DNA from: Membranihabitans marinus
GTDB taxonomy: Bacteria; Bacteroidota; Bacteroidia; Chitinophagales; Saprospiraceae
Length of the DNA stretch: 64,000 nt
Direction: 5' to 3'
NCBI RefSeq assembly: GCF_021729155.1
Contig: NZ_JAJQYA010000001.1
Location: 1 to 64,000 of the forward strand
The notes under the pieces were generated by a model, which saw nothing but the letters and a program-made list of their open reading frames with translations, did not search any database and was not told the origin of the DNA. Positions 37,115 to 47,040 of the stretch are shown here, one piece after another (position 1 is the first letter of the stretch; each line of letters opens with the position of its first letter). Both the position numbers and the translations under genes were made by a program.

Positions 37115-38320
37115 TTACGGATGAGTTATCGGTTGTATCCATGCCATTTCCGTTTCACCTTCCTGAAATGGATTTTCTTTTATTTTATTGGATATAATCA
37201 CTGCCCGAACATATAAATCATCTTGTTTTAGATGGTATGAAGCTTCAGTTCCACTAACTTCCTCAAAAACTACACCTGGCTGTCCCAAATCTGATTTTTT
37301 AGTACCAATAAATTGTATTTTATATTCTACACCTTCTTCAGGGTCGATGGTAAAAGCTAATTTTCCATTTGAATTACTAATTGATTTCAATTCTACCCCA
37401 GAGCTAGAATAAAAATCACCCCTTTCCAAGGCCTCAACAATAGCGTTGGCCGTCAAATTGTCGGCTCCTACCCTGACCCAACCTCTTCCGGGATTAGACA
37501 GCCCAACCTCCATATTATGATATCGATGTGAGTCATCAGTAGCCAATCCATACATCATTGGTTTGTCATTGGTCAAATAAGCGGTTTGGATATCATCCCA
37601 CATTTCACCCATTCCTGGATGCGTTTCATCACCAAAGTTAAACACCGCGGGATGACCGTTATATACTTCAAAAAATCTTTCACCGTCCAATTTTTTAATA
37701 TCCTCCGCATTAATAGACCAGTAAAAATTAGGGTGATTAATATGGGGAATCATAGGGACTCCCAGTCTTTCTCGCTGTTCATTTACAGCATCAATATTAT
37801 TTTGCAATATATCAGACACATTATCTCCACCTTGTGCGGGAATCAACTCTTGAATATTGGTCGCATTAACATGGATGTGTTTGCCATCGTGATAATCGGT
37901 GATTTCCTCAGCTTTAATTATTAAAAAACTATCTGCCTCTTCGTATAAACCTCTATACTCAGACAGCATCTTTAGTTTAACTTCGATGCGATCCAGGCTA
38001 TCTCTCCTAGTCTGAATCCAAGTAGAATCAAAAGCCATTTTATATTTTTCATAAGCCTGCTGTCTTCCTTTATTATCGCCAATGGTAATCCATTTATCGA
38101 CTTCGGCCAATATATTGTGATCGCTTAACACGGCGAACTCATAATCATTTCTCTTATACCAATCCATGATCATTTCAGGAAAATCATCACCGTCACTCCA
38201 TAATGAGTGTGCATGGAGATTTCCTTTATACCAATTTTGAGTAGATTCTTCTTCCTCCATTTGGCATTGAGTTAGTAATATCAACAATGGCAGTACTGAT
38301 ATATAAATGATAAGTCTCAT
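37115..38320 (-). CDS. PHP-domain metallophosphoesterase-like lipoprotein
   Basis: A 401-residue lipoprotein (lipobox LTQC, lipid-anchored C19) with a PHP domain. Metal ligands are visible: H36-x-H38 (GNLHAHSLWSDG), D67-H68 (VLSDHN), E-containing IIKAEEIT, H-containing HIHVNATN, PHINHPN and D-x-H in ATDDSHRYH. After about residue 300 there is a beta-rich C-terminal part. PHP enzymes hydrolyse phosphoesters; in the periplasm the substrate may be a phosphorylated sugar or nucleotide. It heads a minus-strand run with the oxidoreductase and is divergent from a sulfatase. Confidence 0.85.
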   Translation of the reverse strand: MRLIIYISVLPLLILLTQCQMEEEESTQNWYKGNLHAHSLWSDGDDFPEMIMDWYKRNDYEFAVLSDHNILAEVDKWITIGDNKGRQQAYEKYKMAFDSTWIQTRRDSLDRIEVKLKMLSEYRGLYEEADSFLIIKAEEITDYHDGKHIHVNATNIQELIPAQGGDNVSDILQNNIDAVNEQRERLGVPMIPHINHPNFYWSINAEDIKKLDGERFFEVYNGHPAVFNFGDETHPGMGEMWDDIQTAYLTNDKPMMYGLATDDSHRYHNMEVGLSNPGRGWVRVGADNLTANAIVEALERGDFYSSSGVELKSISNSNGKLAFTIDPEEGVEYKIQFIGTKKSDLGQPGVVFEEVSGTEASYHLKQDDLYVRAVIISNKIKENPFQEGETEMAWIQPITHP

Positions 38321-38555
38321 AGTATAAAAATTGATTGTGAAAGGTTTAGATATGAATTCTGTGAATAAATTGTTAAATTAATTAAAAATCCCTTGTATTA
38401 CAATTATATAAGAGATTAACAATGGATTAAATTTTCATCTTCTCTTATCTGTAGTCGTGAACTAAATATAAATTGTTTAAAAATTAAAATTTTACAGTAT
38501 TTCAGTAACTTGTCCTCAACCTTATGCAGTAAATAATATTAAATTATCGGATACC

Positions 38556-40310
38556 ATGCACTTTAAATTCCTATTACCTCTCCTTCTTTATACTTTCTTT
38601 GTTCTGCCCATTTACAGCCAACAACAACCCAATGTAATCCTCATCCTTACCGATGATCAAGGGTATGGAGATCTGGGTATCAATGGCAATCCCTATATTA
38701 AGACACCTCATCTAGATGCATTGGCCAAAGAAAGCATACGATTTAATCAATTTTATGTTACCCCAGTTTGTGCACCTACTCGCTCTAGTTTAATTACGGG
38801 AAGATATTCTCTTCGCACAGGGGTACGTGACACCAACAATGGGGGAGCACAGATGGCATCATCTGAGATAACCATCGCTGAAATTCTAAGGGATGCCGGA
38901 TACCATACAGGAGCTTTTGGGAAGTGGCATTTGGGCGACAATTATCCCATGAGGCCATCGGATCAAGGATTTCAAAAATCCGTCATCCACCAAGGAGGAG
39001 GTATGGGCCAACCCGGAGACCATGCCAACTATTATCGAAAAGACAGTAGCTATTTTGATCCCATACTATGGGACAACAATAAAGCTAAGTCATACCAAGG
39101 GTATTGTTCAGACATATTTACTACTCAAGCGATAAGTTTTATCGAAGAACACAAAAACAAGCCCTTCTTCTGTTATTTGGCATTTAACGCTCCTCACACT
39201 CCCCTACAAGTGCCAGACAAATATTATCAGATGTACAAGGATGTAGATGTCAGTCTTGGATGGCCAGATTCTGTTCAAATCCGACGTCCAATGACCGAAA
39301 AGGATAAGGAAGACGCTCGCAAGGTTTATGGAATGGTGACCAACATTGACGATAATGTCAAACGGGTATTGGATAAATTAAAAGAATTGAACATAGAGGG
39401 TGAAACCATAGTGATATTTATGACCGACAATGGTCCTCAACAAATGCGATATGTAGCTGGTATGAAAGGTTTAAAGACTACGGTTTACAATGGTGGAGTT
39501 AGAGTACCCTTCTTTCTGCGCTACCCCGATGGATTTTCTGGCAATCGAGATATCGATGCTCCTACAGCCCATATCGATGTCCTTCCTACATTAGTAGAAC
39601 TTTGTGGGGGTCAACTTCCTACTGATCGCATCATTGATGGTCGTTCCCTTATGCCATTAATTAATGATGCTAAATATACTTGGGCTGAACGTCCATTGTT
39701 TTTTTATTGGTCGAGAAAATACCCCGAGCTATATCAAAACATGGCCTTGCAAAAGGGTCCATATAAATTGGTAGCATATGCCGACTATGATGCGAGATTG
39801 GCTGAGTTTGAATTATATAATATTGAGAATGATCCCTATGAAAAAGACAATATCATTCATTCCAATTCTTCAAAGGCAGCTGATCTAAAGGAAGATATGA
39901 CGAATATTTACGAAGAATTGGTGGTTTCTGACAACTTACTGGATGGACCTCGAATAATCATAGGCAGTGAACACGAAAATCCTGTCACATTAAATCGCAA
40001 CGATGTAGGTGGACAACGAAATATCTGGAGACAAGAAGAGGCGTTTGGTCAATGGAGGGTTTCCACTAATGCCGGTAGGTATAAAATAAAATATACTTTT
40101 TTGAAACCGATCAAGGAGGGAGGTTCAATGATATTGGAGGCCAACAGTTTTATTCACACTAAAAAGCACAGTAAAAAAGACAGGAATTACATTGAATGGA
40201 TGGATATTGACTTCCCCAAAATGGATACTGATTTGACCCCATTTTATAAGAGTCCTGATGGTCGCATAATCCTGCCTTTTACCGTAGAAATAGAAAGATT
40301 AGATTCTTAA
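38556..40310 (+). CDS. secreted S1-family arylsulfatase-like enzyme
   Basis: A 584-residue exported sulfatase with a signal peptide over about residues 1-21 (FFVLPIYSQQ). The formylglycine site is C72 in VCAPTRSSLITGRYSLRTG (C-x-P-T-R). Metal and sulfate residues are in VILILTDDQGYGD (27-39), FGKWHLGD and FMTDNGPQQ. About 150 residues beyond the catalytic core form a C-terminal domain containing RQEEAFGQWRVSTNAGRYKI, seen in many marine arylsulfatases. The carbohydrate substrate cannot be predicted. It stands alone beside a repeat-rich gene-free tract. Confidence 0.92.
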   Translation: MHFKFLLPLLLYTFFVLPIYSQQQPNVILILTDDQGYGDLGINGNPYIKTPHLDALAKESIRFNQFYVTPVCAPTRSSLITGRYSLRTGVRDTNNGGAQMASSEITIAEILRDAGYHTGAFGKWHLGDNYPMRPSDQGFQKSVIHQGGGMGQPGDHANYYRKDSSYFDPILWDNNKAKSYQGYCSDIFTTQAISFIEEHKNKPFFCYLAFNAPHTPLQVPDKYYQMYKDVDVSLGWPDSVQIRRPMTEKDKEDARKVYGMVTNIDDNVKRVLDKLKELNIEGETIVIFMTDNGPQQMRYVAGMKGLKTTVYNGGVRVPFFLRYPDGFSGNRDIDAPTAHIDVLPTLVELCGGQLPTDRIIDGRSLMPLINDAKYTWAERPLFFYWSRKYPELYQNMALQKGPYKLVAYADYDARLAEFELYNIENDPYEKDNIIHSNSSKAADLKEDMTNIYEELVVSDNLLDGPRIIIGSEHENPVTLNRNDVGGQRNIWRQEEAFGQWRVSTNAGRYKIKYTFLKPIKEGGSMILEANSFIHTKKHSKKDRNYIEWMDIDFPKMDTDLTPFYKSPDGRIILPFTVEIERLDS

Positions 40311-40368
40311 AATGACTGAATATAGTTGCACGATGTGCAACCCAATTGATTAAATACGACTGAAATAA

Positions 40369-40408
40369 GTAGACCAATAGGTCTACCAGATGGACTAAAT
40401 GTCCATCT
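40369..40408 (+). repeat. tandem hairpins with AT-rich loops
   Basis: GTAGACC-AATA-GGTCTAC (40369-40386) is followed at once by AGATGGAC-TAAAT-GTCCATCT (40388-40408). Both have perfect stems of unrelated sequence and AT-only loops. They lie directly 5' of a variable-stem hairpin. Confidence 0.75.
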
Positions 40409-40418
40409 GATGAAGGAG

Positions 40419-40438
40419 CCGAAACCTCCGCGTTTCGG
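40419..40438 (+). repeat. variable-stem hairpin element, copy 1
   Basis: Stem CCGAAAC/GTTTCGG, loop CTCCGC, preceded by GATGAAGGAG. The stem differs from other copies but stays fully paired. Confidence 0.75.
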
Positions 40439-40529
40439 GAGGGCTGGGGATGAAGGAACCGAGGCCACTGTGCCGAGGATATTTAACCGGAGCCACTGCG
40501 CATCGAGTGGGTTTCCAAGGATGAAGGAA

Positions 40530-40549
40530 CCGGAGCCACTGTGCTCCGG
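40530..40549 (+). repeat. variable-stem hairpin element, copy 2
   Basis: Stem CCGGAGC/GCTCCGG, loop CACTGT, preceded by GATGAAGGAA. Imperfect relatives lie between this and copy 1, near 40459-40478 and 40485-40505. Confidence 0.75.
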
Positions 40550-40611
40550 CGTGACTGCACCGTATATCGACAGCGAATTAAAGAGGAATGATCTTGTTAA
40601 TTTATTTTAAT

Positions 40612-40645
40612 GACGTAGAGACGCAAGATCTTGCGTCTCTACGTC
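40612..40645. repeat. perfect 34-bp palindrome
   Basis: Each 17-base arm reads GACGTAGAGACGCAAGA on one strand and its exact complement on the other, with no loop. Opened or interrupted versions of the same sequence occur in tract B at 58265-58573, 59019-59090 and 59161-59186. The TAGAGACGCAA motif resembles short palindromic repeats I recall as common in several phyla, including cyanobacteria. Confidence 0.9.
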
Positions 40646-40964
40646 GAGGCGTGACTGCCCTGTAATTCATCAGGTTTCTACTTTAATTTATTATGTCCTC
40701 CCTTCAGGACTTATTTTCAATGCTAGTATCAATTCATAGGGTTAACACCCTATGCTGATACATGTCGTCCTTTCAGGACTTTTTATATTGTGATTTTTGC
40801 ATGACTGCAACGTAATTCGATAGTCGAATTCCCCTCCAATGGAGGGGTGTCAGTTTACTGACGGGGTGGTTTGTAAATTCTGTAGGGATTATTAAAATTA
40901 AATTTTTTCAATTGAACCTTCCGTTTGACAAGTCAGATACCTCTCCTTAGGAGGGGTATTTCGC
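40635..40964 (-). repeat. inverted copy of the tract B hairpin-chain unit
   Basis: Reads as the reverse complement of about 57950-58275, with scattered substitutions and small indels. It contains successive hairpins: GTCCT-TTC-AGGAC, CATAGGGT-TAAC-ACCCTATG, CCCCTCC-AAT-GGAGGGG, GTCAG-TTTA-CTGAC and CTCCTTAGGAG. It ends near TATTTCGC at 40964, after which similarity stops. Confidence 0.85.
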
Positions 40965-41785
40965 TGCCGAATTGAAGCGTAATTACGCCAAACCAGCTTG
41001 ATAAAGAAGTACTGAAAGCGGCGCACTGAGCTTGGTCGAAGTGGACGTAGTCTAATAGCATAGGGTGAAACCTTATGAAATGAATGCCTTCCTAGAAAAA
41101 GTCCTGAAGGGACGAAGGAATTCATTTCTGTCGGCAGAAATCATCGATGCCTCAGTTTAAATCACGGACATGAACAGATTGAATAATTTGAAAGGAGGGA
41201 GATTACGATGATTCTGGATTTGTCACATTTTTTTCCCAGTATCTCTTATGTCCCCCGCTGGCGGGGGGTAGGGGGTGGAAATGCCATGAAATATATTTTA
41301 ATATTAAATTACCGAGAGAATCCCCAGCAAACATTATTTTTCTATTAAAATCAAAGTTTGACGTGAATTGAATGATACCATGAATGGTTATGCTCATGGA
41401 TTTGTCACACTTTTTGCCGAAATAATCATATTATATCTAGTATCATTGAATTAAAACAATGATTATCTGTCAAAGAAATCCTATAGAGCAAAAAGTCCGC
41501 CAAATCAACATTGTTTGATGCCAATACCGTGGGTTTCACCCACGGCTATTAGACTACGTCCTTTCAGGACTTATTTATAAAGATGTCTGGGTATGACTGA
41601 GTATTCTATGATAGAACCTAATTAATTAAGCTGTTCATTTTACAAAAGGTTCATCTCGATTGATTATTGCATAAAGACGTAGTTGCTTGGTCGCTTACAG
41701 ATAAAAACCTGTGCTGAGGTGTGACTGCACCGTATGTCGATAGGGAATTTCATGGAATCTCGTCGCAGCGCAGTGGCTAACCCAC

Positions 41786-41805
41786 CCGAGGTACAGTAAC
41801 CTCGG
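41786..41805 (-). repeat. variable-stem hairpin element, copy 3 (minus strand)
   Basis: Stem CCGAGGT/ACCTCGG with loop TACTGT on the minus strand. The conserved flank GATGAGGGAG is on its minus-strand 5' side. Confidence 0.75.
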
Positions 41806-41814
41806 CTCCCTCAT

Positions 41815-41890
41815 CCAATCCATATTTAATGGATTGGGTACTTTGTACTATATTCGGTCGTTCTCGCCAGAGCCCGATTTACGGGCTCTG
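41815..41890. repeat. two hairpins with ATTTA loops
   Basis: CCAATCCAT-ATTTA-ATGGATTGG (41815-41837) and CAGAGCCCG-ATTTA-CGGGCTCTG (41868-41890). Both have perfect stems of different sequence around the same five-base loop. Confidence 0.75.
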
Positions 41891-41993
41891 GTGCTTCGCA
41901 CTTTGCTCGTTCATCCTTATCCATCCAACCTTCTCAACATCAAATACATCTTTCGAATGTCAATCAAAATAATCAATCGAAAACATCCATTTA

Positions 41994-42965
41994 CTATTTG
42001 ATTTTTCGATCTGAAATCTTTGCCTCTATTGGATATCCATATCTGCTTTTATCTACTCCCATTTCTTCCGGTGTTGGCCCCACAAAACTACTCTCCCTAC
42101 CCATAATAGTCAATTTACCTTTTGATGATATCTCAACTAAAGCCCAAATCGGATCCTGATATGGGACCGTATACTTAATCCATGGATGACTCTTATCTAC
42201 TTCCTCACTATACCTAACCTGTAAATAATCTCCTCCCAACCAATGATATGACATTGAATTGATCTGAACATAATGAATGTCGTTGATCACATTGTGATAA
42301 TTTTGATGATGGTGGCCAGAAAACACCAACCTAACCTTCTTATAGCTGGATTGTCGATTGGCATTTTCCAAAACCAATCTCGCCTCCGTCCCATTATATA
42401 TCCCGCCCATGTCATTGTCCAATCCCTGATGACAAAATACAATAGTGGGCAAATCACTTTGAGCTAAATCTCTCTCTAGCCATTCCAATTGCTCCCTTCC
42501 CAAATACCTGGCATAGCCATTGGGTACTTTTTCTGATTTATCATTTCCATCTAATACCACAAAATGATAGCCCTTAACATCATAGGAATAATACTTCCCT
42601 TTTGCCTTCCAATACTGAATTACTTCCTCTCTGGAAAATCCACCATCCATATCGTGATTGCCCAATACATGGTATTTATCACCTGGAAATTGATTCCAAA
42701 TCGATAAAAATGGCAGATTGTAATCATAAGGTCGACAGAAGTCACCCAATTGAATTATAAAATCTAATGACTTTTCTTTGGCCTCGTCAATAAAAGCTTG
42801 TAATCGTTCATCGGCATCGTGCATGATATCCTTGTGAACATCGGTACAAATTCCAAATCGCAATTCCTCACGCTTATCGGCAGAAGTTAATAATTTACTG
42901 TTAGGTATCATTACAATACCGCCTACCATAAATTTGACAAAACTTCTTCTTTCCATTTTTTTCAT
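41994..42965 (-). CDS. exported calcineurin-like metallophosphoesterase
   Basis: A 323-residue protein with a twin-arginine-like N-terminus (MERRSFVKFMVGGIV, R6-R7) and a two-metal phosphoesterase fold. Motifs in order: D42-x-H44 (CTDVHKD), GD at 74-75 (IQLGDF), GNHD (102-105), H179 (FCHQG) and GHHH (217-220). All five metal-binding blocks are present. The neighbours are a repeat tract and an intergenic gap, so the context gives no substrate. Phosphodiesterase or nucleotidase activity is likely. Confidence 0.9.
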   Translation of the reverse strand: MKKMERRSFVKFMVGGIVMIPNSKLLTSADKREELRFGICTDVHKDIMHDADERLQAFIDEAKEKSLDFIIQLGDFCRPYDYNLPFLSIWNQFPGDKYHVLGNHDMDGGFSREEVIQYWKAKGKYYSYDVKGYHFVVLDGNDKSEKVPNGYARYLGREQLEWLERDLAQSDLPTIVFCHQGLDNDMGGIYNGTEARLVLENANRQSSYKKVRLVFSGHHHQNYHNVINDIHYVQINSMSYHWLGGDYLQVRYSEEVDKSHPWIKYTVPYQDPIWALVEISSKGKLTIMGRESSFVGPTPEEMGVDKSRYGYPIEAKISDRKIK

Positions 42966-43489
42966 TTTTTCGGCCTACTAGGACAAATTCCATGTAAGAT
43001 TATGAATGACAACAGCTAATATTAAAATTTTTACCTTAAAATATACATTACCAAATAATTAAATCAATCTTCTCTCTCAGACTTAACCATCTATATATAA
43101 TAGAAAATGCATTTATAATACTGGCATTTTTGCCTTTGACGGCAATTTTCCTTTTCATCGCTAAAGTTAAATTTTTACTTATTTTCCAATCTATCCTATT
43201 GCATTAGAACAATCTATGAGAATCGACCACCTCTTTGGGAGGATATTGACTGTATTCTATTTTATTACCTTGTTATCTTGTGGAATATCATTCGAAATAG
43301 TAAATTTTGTTCATTATTATTCCTCTTATTACTAGTATTTAAATTTGAAAAGAAAGGAAAATTTATTATCACAATTAGTTAATATACAAAATAATAGATA
43401 AAAATTTATCTATTTAAAAATCGTAATTAACTCGTTATTAGGTCTTTTTGTTTGTCCAAGGCATTTTATCTTTCCTAAAATCTTAAATT
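42966..43489. other. gene-free AT-rich stretch
   Basis: Divergent intergenic region between the phosphoesterase and methyltransferase genes. It must contain both promoters, but I see no box pair good enough to name. No repeat shared with tracts A or B was recognised. Confidence 0.4.
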
Positions 43490-44197
43490 ATGCAGAAATC
43501 TAGCCTCGACGAAATAAGACAGCGATTTGACAACGATGTTGAAAGATTTTCCAACCTCGATACTGGACAAAAGACCACCATCGATGCCCCTTTTACTCTT
43601 GAACTCATTACTTCAGCAGCCCAAATCCTCTGCCCTAATGCCGATCAAGTATTAGACATAGGTTGTGGAGCTGGCAACTATACGGTAAAATTGTTATCAA
43701 AATTGCCCAATCTAAATTGTAGCCTTGTCGATCTCAGTCAAGCCATGTTGGACAAAGCCAAGGAAAGGGTGGAAAATATTACCCATGGTCAAGTAAACAT
43801 TCAGCAACAAGACATTCTTCAATATCATTATGGTGATTCTCAATTAGACATCGTTTTGGCTGGAGCCGTATTGCACCATCTTAGATCTGATGGTGATTGG
43901 CAGACCGTATTTACTAAAATATACAAGGCCCTTAAGCCAGGAGGGTGTTTATTCGTCGTGGATTTAATAGAACATGAATCCAGTATGGTTAGCCAATTTA
44001 TTTGGAATCAATATGGTGAATATTTAATCGACTTGGGAGGAGAATCCTACAAAGATGATGTTTTGGCCTATATCGATAAAGAAGATAGTCCACGATCACT
44101 CAACTTTCAAATGAAAACACTGTACAATGCTGGTTTTTCAACCATAGATATCCTCCACAAGAATCTTTGTTTTGGCGCTTACGTAGCTATAAAATAA
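43490..44197 (+). CDS. class I SAM-dependent methyltransferase
   Basis: A 235-residue methyltransferase. Motif I is VLDIGCGAGNY (54-64), followed by CSLVDLSQAMLDKAKERV for the ribose-binding acidic residue, VLAGAVLHHL as motif II/III and ALKPGGCLFVVDL. It is cytoplasmic. The acceptor substrate cannot be deduced: the C-terminal part is short and the gene is not in an obvious operon. There are 133 bases before the next gene. Confidence 0.88.
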   Translation: MQKSSLDEIRQRFDNDVERFSNLDTGQKTTIDAPFTLELITSAAQILCPNADQVLDIGCGAGNYTVKLLSKLPNLNCSLVDLSQAMLDKAKERVENITHGQVNIQQQDILQYHYGDSQLDIVLAGAVLHHLRSDGDWQTVFTKIYKALKPGGCLFVVDLIEHESSMVSQFIWNQYGEYLIDLGGESYKDDVLAYIDKEDSPRSLNFQMKTLYNAGFSTIDILHKNLCFGAYVAIK

Positions 44198-44330
44198 AAC
44201 TTGAATAGATAAATGAATACAACACCCATTTATAATTGGCTACAATATAGCCATACACAATATTTAATATCAATTTTTTAAATATTCATCTTATTTTTGA
44301 TCTCATTATCACAATAATAAAAAAGGATAT

Positions 44331-46973
44331 ATGAGTTTATTAAGGAATTTTCTGTTTTTTGCAATAATGGCTTTCTATGCTTGTGACAATGAAAGTCCCC
44401 CCTGTGATGGAGGAGATTATGTGTCATCATTTCCGAAAACCGACTCATTGCGAGAAAAACTAAACTGGCCAGAAGATTTAGATATAGCCGTCTTTGCCGG
44501 TTCAGATATTACCCCTAGCCCGGCCTGTTTAGCGGTCTCACCCACTGGGGAAGTATTTGTAGGGGTAGACAAAATGGGTTCATTGGGTAAAGAAATGAAC
44601 CAGGGTTCTATCGTCAAAATTATCGATTGCAATCATGACGGAATCATTGACCAATACACTGCCTTTGCTCAAGTGGACAATCCTAGGGGTATAATCGCCA
44701 TCGGCGACCAAGTATTTGTCTTACATACTCGATTCTCAAAAGAGACTGAAAAAGCAGAAAATATGGATCTTATTGTATTTGAAGATCTAAATCGAGATGG
44801 AATAGCTGATGGACCAGCTGATGAATTGATTCGCGACTTAAGCAATCCGGCTTATTTGCAACAGCGAGGAACCGATCATGCCACCAATGGCATCCAATTG
44901 GGAATAGATGGATGGATATATATAGCTGTAGGCGATTTTGGATTTTACAACGCGACAGATAAATCTGGTAAACAGCTTACCATGTTAGGCGGAGGTATAG
45001 TCAGAGTCCGACCTGATGGTACTGAAATGGAAGTATATACCCATGGCCTCCGAAATATTTACGATGTAGCCATAGATCCGCTGATGAACATATTTACTCG
45101 GGGAAATACCAATGATGGCGGCGGATGGAATGTGCGTTTTGCCCATCAAATCCAAAGTGGAGAATACGGCTATCCTATGCTATTTAAACATTTTACTGAA
45201 GAAATTATTCCTGCCTTAATTGATGTTGGAGGAGGATCTGGTACTGGCGCGCTTTATCTCGACGATGATAGATGGCCAGCTGCTTATAATCATCAACCTC
45301 TAATGGCTGATTGGGGGCGAAACCAACTGTATATACATTCTGTGAGTCCAGACCAAGGCAGTTTTACCCAAACCGAAAAACCATTTATCACCCTGCCCCA
45401 AATTACCGATGTTGACATAGATGGATCTGGAGCCATGTACTTGTCTGCCTGGGATGGAGCCGGATATTCTGGAAGTCCCAACAAGGGTTATGTAGTGAGA
45501 GTCATCCCTAAATCTATGGAATATGAAACCTTACCTGACTTGGGTTCTAGCTCTGTTAGAAAACTGATTCAATACCTCCAGTCCAATAATGCTAAGACAA
45601 GGCAGTACGCTCAATACGAATTATTGAATCGCCCTAAGGAAAAAACAACCTCATCGATATGGAAAATAGTAAAAAACGCTAACACTGATTTAGCCATTCG
45701 CGTTGCTGCTCTGTATACGTATAGCCAAATAATGGGAAAAGATGGTCAAGAAAAAATATCTACTTTATTGGCAGACAATGAATTAAAACCACATGTTATC
45801 AGAACATTGACCGATCGATTGGATTGGGCCAAAGACCTAGATCCTCAACCATTTTTATCGGCCCTCAATGACGAATCTATACACAGTCGTTTAGCTGCTA
45901 TTATCGGTCTGGGAAGAATTGGAAATCCCGAGGCTGCAAATCCATTGTTAAATACAGAATTAGACCAAAGTTTTGTGGCTCCTGCCATAGGTACAGAAGG
46001 TAAACACGCCAATCCCAATGCCAGTCTGATCCCCGCTCATTTAGCCGTTCAGTCATTGGTAAAAATAGGGGCGATTGATCCCATAATTCAATCATTGAAA
46101 ACTGACAATCGAGATTTGGCATTATGGGCAATGCGGTATATCCACGATAAAAAAATAATAGAAGCATTAATTCAATCCTATGATGATGCCGACATTATCG
46201 ACAAGCATAAGATTGTAAACACTCTGGCTAGACTATATTTCAAAGAGCAGCCCTATGATGCTTCTTGGTGGTGGAGTACTCGACCGGATACCCATGGTCC
46301 ATACTACAAGACCATGGAGTGGGAAGAAAGTCCCTTAATTAGAGAATTTTTAGTCAACTCTTGGAAATCTGATGGAGATAAAGATTTCTACACCGAATTA
46401 AATACTAAATACAGATTGGGAATTGATGATTTTGGAATTATTGAAATCAACCAACCCAAAGAAGATGCACCTGCCGTTGACCTTGAAAAACTTAAAAATA
46501 AAAAAGGACAAATTGGTAAAGCATCTATTGAAGACATTATGTTGGCTCTACAAAAACTCAAAGGAGATGCTGAACAGGGTAAACTACTTTTTGCTAAGCA
46601 AGGATGTCCTACCTGTCATGCCATTGATAAAGGTGAAATAATGAAAGGACCTTTTATGGGTCAAATTGGTTCAATTATGAATCGACAGCAAATTGCTGAA
46701 TCCATTATCAAACCCAATGCATCTATATCTCAAGGTTTTTCAACCGTTCAAATTTCCACCAAAAATGGGGATTCCTATGTCGGTTTTGTCACTGAAGAAT
46801 CGGCGGATGAATTGGTCATTAGAAATATTGTAGGTCAAGCCACTACTATTAAGACTGCAGATATCACTCAACGAAAAGAAATGGAATCTTCCATGATGCC
46901 TGCTGGTTTGGCCAATGCATTGAGTTATGAAGAATTCGCTTCTCTGGTTGCTTTTTTATCTCAACAAAAGTAA
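44331..46973 (+). CDS. lipoprotein with sugar-dehydrogenase-like propeller, HEAT-like repeats and heme c domain
   Basis: An 880-residue lipoprotein (AFYAC, lipid-anchored C18). Residues about 40-400 form a PQQ-dependent sugar-dehydrogenase-like beta propeller (for example PRGIIAIGDQVFVLHTR, GIQLGIDGWIYIAVGDFG and HGLRNIYDVAIDP). Residues about 405-620 look like HEAT-type helical repeats. The C-terminal 130 residues hold a cytochrome c with C759-x2-C762-H763, of the putative heme-binding type frequent in Planctomycetes and Bacteroidota, with M and late GLANALSYEEFASLVAFL. It probably oxidises a sugar or alcohol and passes electrons through its own heme. The substrate is unknown. Confidence 0.85.
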   Translation: MSLLRNFLFFAIMAFYACDNESPPCDGGDYVSSFPKTDSLREKLNWPEDLDIAVFAGSDITPSPACLAVSPTGEVFVGVDKMGSLGKEMNQGSIVKIIDCNHDGIIDQYTAFAQVDNPRGIIAIGDQVFVLHTRFSKETEKAENMDLIVFEDLNRDGIADGPADELIRDLSNPAYLQQRGTDHATNGIQLGIDGWIYIAVGDFGFYNATDKSGKQLTMLGGGIVRVRPDGTEMEVYTHGLRNIYDVAIDPLMNIFTRGNTNDGGGWNVRFAHQIQSGEYGYPMLFKHFTEEIIPALIDVGGGSGTGALYLDDDRWPAAYNHQPLMADWGRNQLYIHSVSPDQGSFTQTEKPFITLPQITDVDIDGSGAMYLSAWDGAGYSGSPNKGYVVRVIPKSMEYETLPDLGSSSVRKLIQYLQSNNAKTRQYAQYELLNRPKEKTTSSIWKIVKNANTDLAIRVAALYTYSQIMGKDGQEKISTLLADNELKPHVIRTLTDRLDWAKDLDPQPFLSALNDESIHSRLAAIIGLGRIGNPEAANPLLNTELDQSFVAPAIGTEGKHANPNASLIPAHLAVQSLVKIGAIDPIIQSLKTDNRDLALWAMRYIHDKKIIEALIQSYDDADIIDKHKIVNTLARLYFKEQPYDASWWWSTRPDTHGPYYKTMEWEESPLIREFLVNSWKSDGDKDFYTELNTKYRLGIDDFGIIEINQPKEDAPAVDLEKLKNKKGQIGKASIEDIMLALQKLKGDAEQGKLLFAKQGCPTCHAIDKGEIMKGPFMGQIGSIMNRQQIAESIIKPNASISQGFSTVQISTKNGDSYVGFVTEESADELVIRNIVGQATTIKTADITQRKEMESSMMPAGLANALSYEEFASLVAFLSQQK

Positions 46974-47000
46974 TTATAGCATACTGAATAATAGCATATT

Positions 47001-47040
47001 AAAAGAAGGGTCGATTTGTGAACAAATCGACCCTTCTTTT
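47001..47040. terminator. bidirectional intrinsic terminator
   Basis: A 17-19 bp perfect stem (AAAAGAAGGGTCGATTTGT at 47001-47019 and its complement at 47022-47040) with T runs on both strands. It lies between the heme c lipoprotein gene and the convergent dps gene and can serve both. Confidence 0.92.

Larger units (their letters stand above)
40311..41993. repeat. gene-free tract of palindromic repeats (tract A)
   Basis: About 1.7 kb without a credible gene. It is packed with short inverted repeats, many related to those in the second tract at 57.6-59.9 kb. Contents in order: a chain of hairpins with AT loops, several variable-stem hairpins, a perfect 34-bp palindrome (40612-40645), a 330-bp block that is an inverted copy of the tract B unit (40635-40964), a GC-rich CCCCGC/GCGGGG element near 41250, and a second group of hairpins at 41786-41890. 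Short open frames here are translations of repeats. Confidence 0.85.

Noticed and set aside
40410-40610. 66-residue open frame in tract A (plus)
   Set aside because: It is a translation of the hairpin repeats; the same short peptides recur in tract B frames, and no domain is seen.
40898-41397. two short minus-strand frames in tract A
   Set aside because: Overlap conserved palindromic repeats and have no recognisable motif.
40311-41993. insertion sequence or integron in tract A
   Set aside because: No transposase, integrase or reverse transcriptase frame is present in either tract.
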